A DNA stretch of 64,000 nucleotides. Origin: Paenibacillus sp. SYP-B4298. GTDB taxonomy: Bacteria > Bacillota > Bacilli > Paenibacillales > Paenibacillaceae. The stretch lies in contig NZ_CP115484.1 of NCBI RefSeq assembly GCF_027627475.1, positions 5,531,001 through 5,595,000 on the forward strand, read 5' to 3'. Below are positions 62,672 to 64,000 of this stretch, piece by piece (within the stretch, counting starts at the first letter, position 1; every line of letters starts with the position of its first letter). The notes beneath the pieces are model-generated. The model was not told the origin of the DNA, made no database searches, and worked only from the letters and a program-made list of their open reading frames with translations. Both the position numbers and the translations under genes were made by a program.

Positions 62672-63934
62672 ATGAACGACATGGAAAAATTAATGATTCG
62701 AGGCGGTCGTCCGCTGCGCGGCACAGTTCAGATCAGTGGCGCGAAGAACAGTGCAGTTGCTCTGATCCCGGCAGCATTGCTGGCGGAGACAGAGGTTACT
62801 CTTGATAATTTGCCGCGCTTGAGCGATGTAGCCGTGTATAGCGAGATTCTTCAAGAGCTGGGCGGCAAGGTCGTCTGGGATGGCGCTACGATGAAGATTG
62901 ATCCTTCTGCTCTGACATCCAAGCCGATGCCCAATGGCAAAGTTAAGCTGCTGCGTGCTTCCTATTACTTGATGGGCGCGCTGCTTGGGCGGTTTGGCGA
63001 GGCGACGATCGGATTGCCTGGGGGCTGTAATTTTGAGCCACGGCCGATCGACCAGCATATCAAAGGCTTTGAAGCGCTCGGAGCTACGGTAACGAACGAT
63101 CATGGCTCCATCCGAATCTCCGCGAAGGAGCTGCGGGGTGCGAAGATCTACCTGGATGTTGTTAGCGTCGGTGCTACCATTAATATTATGCTTGCGGCTT
63201 CCAGAGCTAAGGGCTCCACAATTATCGAAAATGCGGCAAAAGAGCCTGAAATTATAGATGTAGCCACCTTGCTTAGCGCGATGGGAGCCAAAATCAAGGG
63301 GGCTGGGACCGAAACGATCCGCATCGAAGGTGTCGATAGCCTGCACGGTTGCCGGCATTCGATTATTCCTGACCGGATTCAGGCCGGTACCTATATGATC
63401 GCAGCGGCTGCGACCCGAGGCGATGTACTGATTGATAATGTTATACCCAAGCATATGGAAGCTGTTACGGCCAAGCTGCAGGAGATGGGTGTCCAGGTCT
63501 ATGAGCTGGATGAGGCCATCCGCATCGTCGGTCAGCCTGCCTATCATGCCATAGATGTAAAAGCACTTGTGTACCCCGGATTTGCTACAGACCTCCAATC
63601 CCCTATGACCAGCTTGCTTACGCAAGCCGCCGGCGTCAGTATTTTATCAGACTATGTGTACAGCAACCGATTCAAGCATGTCCCTGAGCTGATGCGTATG
63701 GGAGCCAATATACGTATTGAGGGGCGATCAGCGATTATTGAGGGTGGACCGCTCAATGGGGCGAAGGTTCGCGCTGCCGATCTGCGTGCGGGCGCTGCAC
63801 TGACCGTTGCGGGGTTGACGGTGACCGATGGGGTAACAGAGATAACCGGAGTGGAATATATCGATCGCGGCTACGATTTCCTGGTCGATAATCTGCGTAA
63901 TCTGGGTGCGGATGTTTGGCGCGAGAGCGAATAG
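62672..63934 (+). CDS. murA: UDP-N-acetylglucosamine 1-carboxyvinyltransferase
   Basis: A 420-residue enzyme for the first committed step of peptidoglycan synthesis, transferring enolpyruvate to UDP-GlcNAc. The substrate-binding Lys-Asn is in [11 protein letters not shown] (near 24-25). The catalytic Cys is in [15 protein letters not shown] (near 118), so fosfomycin sensitivity is expected. [13 protein letters not shown] and the C-terminal [11 protein letters not shown] follow. It starts at ATG 62672 close behind GGGAGG, or at ATG 62681. The position after fbaA matches the murAB (murZ) locus of B. subtilis rather than the primary murAA. Confidence 0.95.
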   Translation: MNDMEKLMIRGGRPLRGTVQISGAKNSAVALIPAALLAETEVTLDNLPRLSDVAVYSEILQELGGKVVWDGATMKIDPSALTSKPMPNGKVKLLRASYYLMGALLGRFGEATIGLPGGCNFEPRPIDQHIKGFEALGATVTNDHGSIRISAKELRGAKIYLDVVSVGATINIMLAASRAKGSTIIENAAKEPEIIDVATLLSAMGAKIKGAGTETIRIEGVDSLHGCRHSIIPDRIQAGTYMIAAAATRGDVLIDNVIPKHMEAVTAKLQEMGVQVYELDEAIRIVGQPAYHAIDVKALVYPGFATDLQSPMTSLLTQAAGVSILSDYVYSNRFKHVPELMRMGANIRIEGRSAIIEGGPLNGAKVRAADLRAGAALTVAGLTVTDGVTEITGVEYIDRGYDFLVDNLRNLGADVWRESE

Positions 63935-63986
63935 AGTTGCATAAATCCGGCAAAGCTGGATGAAAATCAAATAAAGTGGTGAGAAC

Positions 63987-64000
63987 ATGACGGAACTGCA
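63987..64000 (+). CDS. Start of a further gene (cut by window edge)
   Basis: GGTGAGAAC precedes an ATG at 63987 opening MTEL. Only four codons are visible. From gene order in Bacillales, rho or glpX would be expected here, but nothing in these bases decides it. Confidence 0.5.

Overview
The window looks like chromosomal DNA from a spore-forming Firmicute of the Paenibacillus type. The signs are the block rpoE-pyrG-spo0F-fbaA-murA, a T-box leader with an arginine specifier, cyclic-di-AMP and cyclic-di-GMP riboswitches, TTG/GTG starts behind strong Shine-Dalgarno (SD) sites, YesM/YesN-type two-component pairs, many copper-amine-oxidase-like stalk-domain proteins, and a GC level well above Bacillus subtilis. 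No phage, CRISPR array or intact insertion sequence is visible. The genus is inferred from gene content only.

Layout. 1-6 kb: alkaline phosphatase (cut by the window edge), diaminopimelate dehydrogenase, and a three-gene ABC importer of the TrpXYZ type. 6-18.5 kb, mostly minus strand: stalk-domain surface proteins, a VanZ-RDD membrane protein, a small beta-rich protein, a secreted alpha/beta hydrolase, a chemotaxis receptor under a c-di-GMP riboswitch, an ECF sigma/anti-sigma pair, a photolyase, and an NlpC/P60 wall hydrolase under a c-di-AMP riboswitch. 19-28.5 kb: membrane protein plus M1 peptidase, ywhD, a TetR operon with its own palindrome, tRNA-Leu(CAG), an AT-rich stalk gene between two copies of the same terminator, a response-regulator remnant, a DUF4180 gene and an SH3-stalk-glucosaminidase.

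28.7-36.4 kb is the most unusual part: seven tightly packed genes (KAS III, ATP-grasp, 3beta-HSD/OleD-like reductase, metallo-beta-lactamase fold, CapK/F390-synthetase-like adenylating enzyme, GNAT-like acyltransferase, SDR). They look like a pathway that condenses, reduces and activates acyl chains. No acyl carrier protein is present and I do not recognise a named product. An M50-like protein follows.

37.4-48.2 kb is a sugar-uptake locus. A sensor kinase, response regulator and accessory binding protein are transcribed leftward. A YtfQ-YtfR-YtfT-YjfF-like importer with a second YtfQ-like lipoprotein runs rightward from a promoter carrying catabolite-repression (cre) sites. 48.2-57 kb: class A penicillin-binding protein, spermidine synthase and agmatinase, then an arginine T-box whose expected targets (DUF1934-argS) lie about 1 kb further on behind an AraC gene on the opposite strand, then a subtilisin-like protease. 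57-64 kb is the conserved housekeeping block. It carries a CTP-type attenuator before pyrG, two copies of an intergenic repeat that each start at a terminator T-tract, and a possible 28-residue ORF before spo0F.
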